In this document: positions 6,156-7,378 of the stretch, piece after piece
Layout of the letters: each line of letters starts with the position of its first letter
How positions within the stretch are numbered: the first letter of the stretch is position 1
From: an uncultured Ruminococcus sp.
Lineage (GTDB): Bacteria; Bacillota; Clostridia; Oscillospirales; Ruminococcaceae
NCBI GenBank assembly: GCA_947178195.1
Contig: CAMWXM010000140.1
Location: 1-7,378 of the forward strand
Direction of reading: 5' to 3'
DNA length: 7,378 nt
Notes under the pieces: model-generated
Told to the model about the DNA's origin: nothing
Seen by the model: the letters and a program-made list of their open reading frames with translations, nothing else
Databases searched by the model: none
Position numbers and translations under genes: made by a program

Positions 6156-7304
6156 TTACGCCTCTGCAATCCCATAATTATGGAACAGCGCAGAAAAATC
6201 AATTTTCTGTTTATCCCAAATTGTATTTACACACATTGAGACAAGTGTTTTAAAATCAAATGCTATAATTTTTATTTTCCATTCACTGTACGCCGCATCA
6301 ATGAACTCTTGTATTTCTGTCATTGCGGTCGGATGGTCATAACCAATTAGCAAAGAGGCAAAGTCTAAATCTGATACATCTTTGTAAAAAAGGATTTTAT
6401 TTTCCAACGCCTGCCTTGCACCTTTCATATTATACGTAGGAGTTTCTGTACAAGATTTTATCTCGGCAGGAATTATATGTCCATCAAATTGTATATAAGC
6501 ATCCGCTCTTAGCAATTCGCCTCTACAATCTAATCCCATTGCTTGGAAAAGAGAATGAATGAACGGATAAAAAGTCGTTTTGTCGCTTGTCCTATATCGT
6601 TCTACTATTTTTTCAATAATTTCTTTTTTCCTTGAGCATTGTTTCTTTGAGGCGAGTATTTCAGAAATAATAATTGCTTTATTTATATGAGATTTTATGA
6701 AATCGTCATAATCTTCTGCTGAATAATAACTTGGCTTAAGACGTAATACACCACTTGCAATCTGGCTGTTTATGACTTGAACCTGCTTTTCCTTTTTGGA
6801 TGGAGGTCTTCGAATATTCTTTTCCAAAAGCCAGTTTACATTAGTTTCAGGAATAAGCTGATATGGAGAAAATACAGTCTGATTATCTGTGTCTTTTACT
6901 ACATAACCACCTCTATCAAGCATATTGTTGTAGCCGAAATTACAGATTTTTTTCTGTTCCAAAAGATTCTTTTTTCGAAAGTTGTATGGAGTCCAAAAAG
7001 TTATTTTTCCTTTTGACTGCATTGATTTCTTTATGGAGTCAACATATTTTTTGCCTTGCGTAGTACAAGTATAATAGTTGTCGCCCGCAATACTTGTGCT
7101 TTTCTTCTCAAGTACATTGCAAATTCTTAAAATCTGATTTACTGTACGAGTGATATTTGATGCTTGCTGTAATGGAGTCCCTTTTTGTGTTTTAGGGAAA
7201 TGTTCATGCGTAACAGGTATTTTTTGCTTTTTTGCACGAAATTTTCTTACTGTATTTACAAAATCATCAATTTCTTCTATTGGGTATGTCGTTATGACCG
7301 GCAT
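6156..7304 (-). CDS. PD-(D/E)xK nuclease with N-terminal winged-helix-like domains (restriction-like)
   Basis: The protein has 382 residues from the ATG at 7304. Residues ~45-95 look like a winged helix (ASNITRTVNQILRICNVLE ... YYTCTTQGKKYV), and ~100-165 may be a second DNA-binding module. Residues ~245-355 form a PD-(D/E)xK core: Asp268 in LRADAYI, then Glu281-Ile-Lys283 in IPAEIKS, followed by KGARQALENK and the strands ASLLIGYD and IKIIAFDF. A DNA-binding plus cleavage layout resembles restriction-type endonucleases, but I cannot name the family. The start is uncertain: there is no Shine-Dalgarno site before ATG 7304, and the same frame stays open, without another start codon, for about 24 codons to the window edge. 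The gene may therefore be longer and truncated here. It lies 2 nt ahead of the Fe-S gene. Confidence 0.7.
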   Translation of the reverse strand: MPVITTYPIEEIDDFVNTVRKFRAKKQKIPVTHEHFPKTQKGTPLQQASNITRTVNQILRICNVLEKKSTSIAGDNYYTCTTQGKKYVDSIKKSMQSKGKITFWTPYNFRKKNLLEQKKICNFGYNNMLDRGGYVVKDTDNQTVFSPYQLIPETNVNWLLEKNIRRPPSKKEKQVQVINSQIASGVLRLKPSYYSAEDYDDFIKSHINKAIIISEILASKKQCSRKKEIIEKIVERYRTSDKTTFYPFIHSLFQAMGLDCRGELLRADAYIQFDGHIIPAEIKSCTETPTYNMKGARQALENKILFYKDVSDLDFASLLIGYDHPTAMTEIQEFIDAAYSEWKIKIIAFDFKTLVSMCVNTIWDKQKIDFSALFHNYGIAEA

Positions 7305-7378
7305 TTCTGATGTACTGATTTTATAATCAAGACAAGCTAGTGCATAACATATCTCATAACCTAAATAACAATTAAATG

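Noticed and set aside
7316..7330. TATAAA-type -10 box just upstream of the nuclease ATG
   Set aside because: No acceptable -35 hexamer lies 16-18 nt upstream, and such AT-rich matches are common here; the gene may also continue past the window.
7361..7378. C5-methyltransferase motif X in the residues at the right edge (NCYLGYEICYALA)
   Set aside because: The resemblance is slight, the spacing differs and the upstream residues are missing, so a methyltransferase cannot be claimed.

Overview
The window is an AT-rich accessory segment, probably from a low-GC Gram-positive bacterium of the Clostridia type. The basis for that guess is the AT-rich coding, several strong purine-rich Shine-Dalgarno sites (AAAGGAG, AAGGGAGG, AAAGGGGG) and tightly packed genes. 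The taxonomic guess is weak. All convincing genes lie on the minus strand, so transcription runs from right (7378) to left (1). The content is anti-phage defence, with two recognisable systems in series and two unassigned genes in front.

Right to left: (1) 7304-6156, a two-domain DNA-binding-like protein with a PD-(D/E)xK nuclease core; its frame stays open to the window edge. (2) 6153-5329, a protein with eight cysteines arranged like two 4Fe-4S clusters and an unknown C-terminal domain. (3) 5317-5117, a small ribbon-helix-helix DNA-binding protein. (4) 5103-3930, a SIR2-family NAD-degrading enzyme broken into two frames at a run of eight A. (5) 3943-1856, a HerA-type hexameric ATPase. Junctions in this block are 2 nt, 11 nt, 13 nt and a 14-nt overlap (SIR2/HerA), so it reads as one operon. 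SIR2 plus HerA is a known NAD-depleting anti-phage pair. The nuclease and Fe-S genes ahead of it are not part of the described pair and are the most novel part of the window.

After a 233-nt gap with its own probable promoter comes a second unit: (6) a CD-NTase (1619-690) and (7) a two-transmembrane, beta-rich effector of the Cap15 type (690-73), joined by TAATG. This is a minimal two-gene (type I) CBASS: the nucleotidyltransferase would make a cyclic nucleotide on infection and the effector would damage the inner membrane.

The first ~60 bases are strikingly GC-rich (38 of 60 G+C). They hold a possible end of a plus-strand gene and a plus-strand hairpin/U-tract terminator, so they look like the junction between the AT-rich island and a host of different composition. 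Apart from the genes named, no stretch over 300 nt is empty; I see no tRNA, rRNA, CRISPR or insertion sequence.
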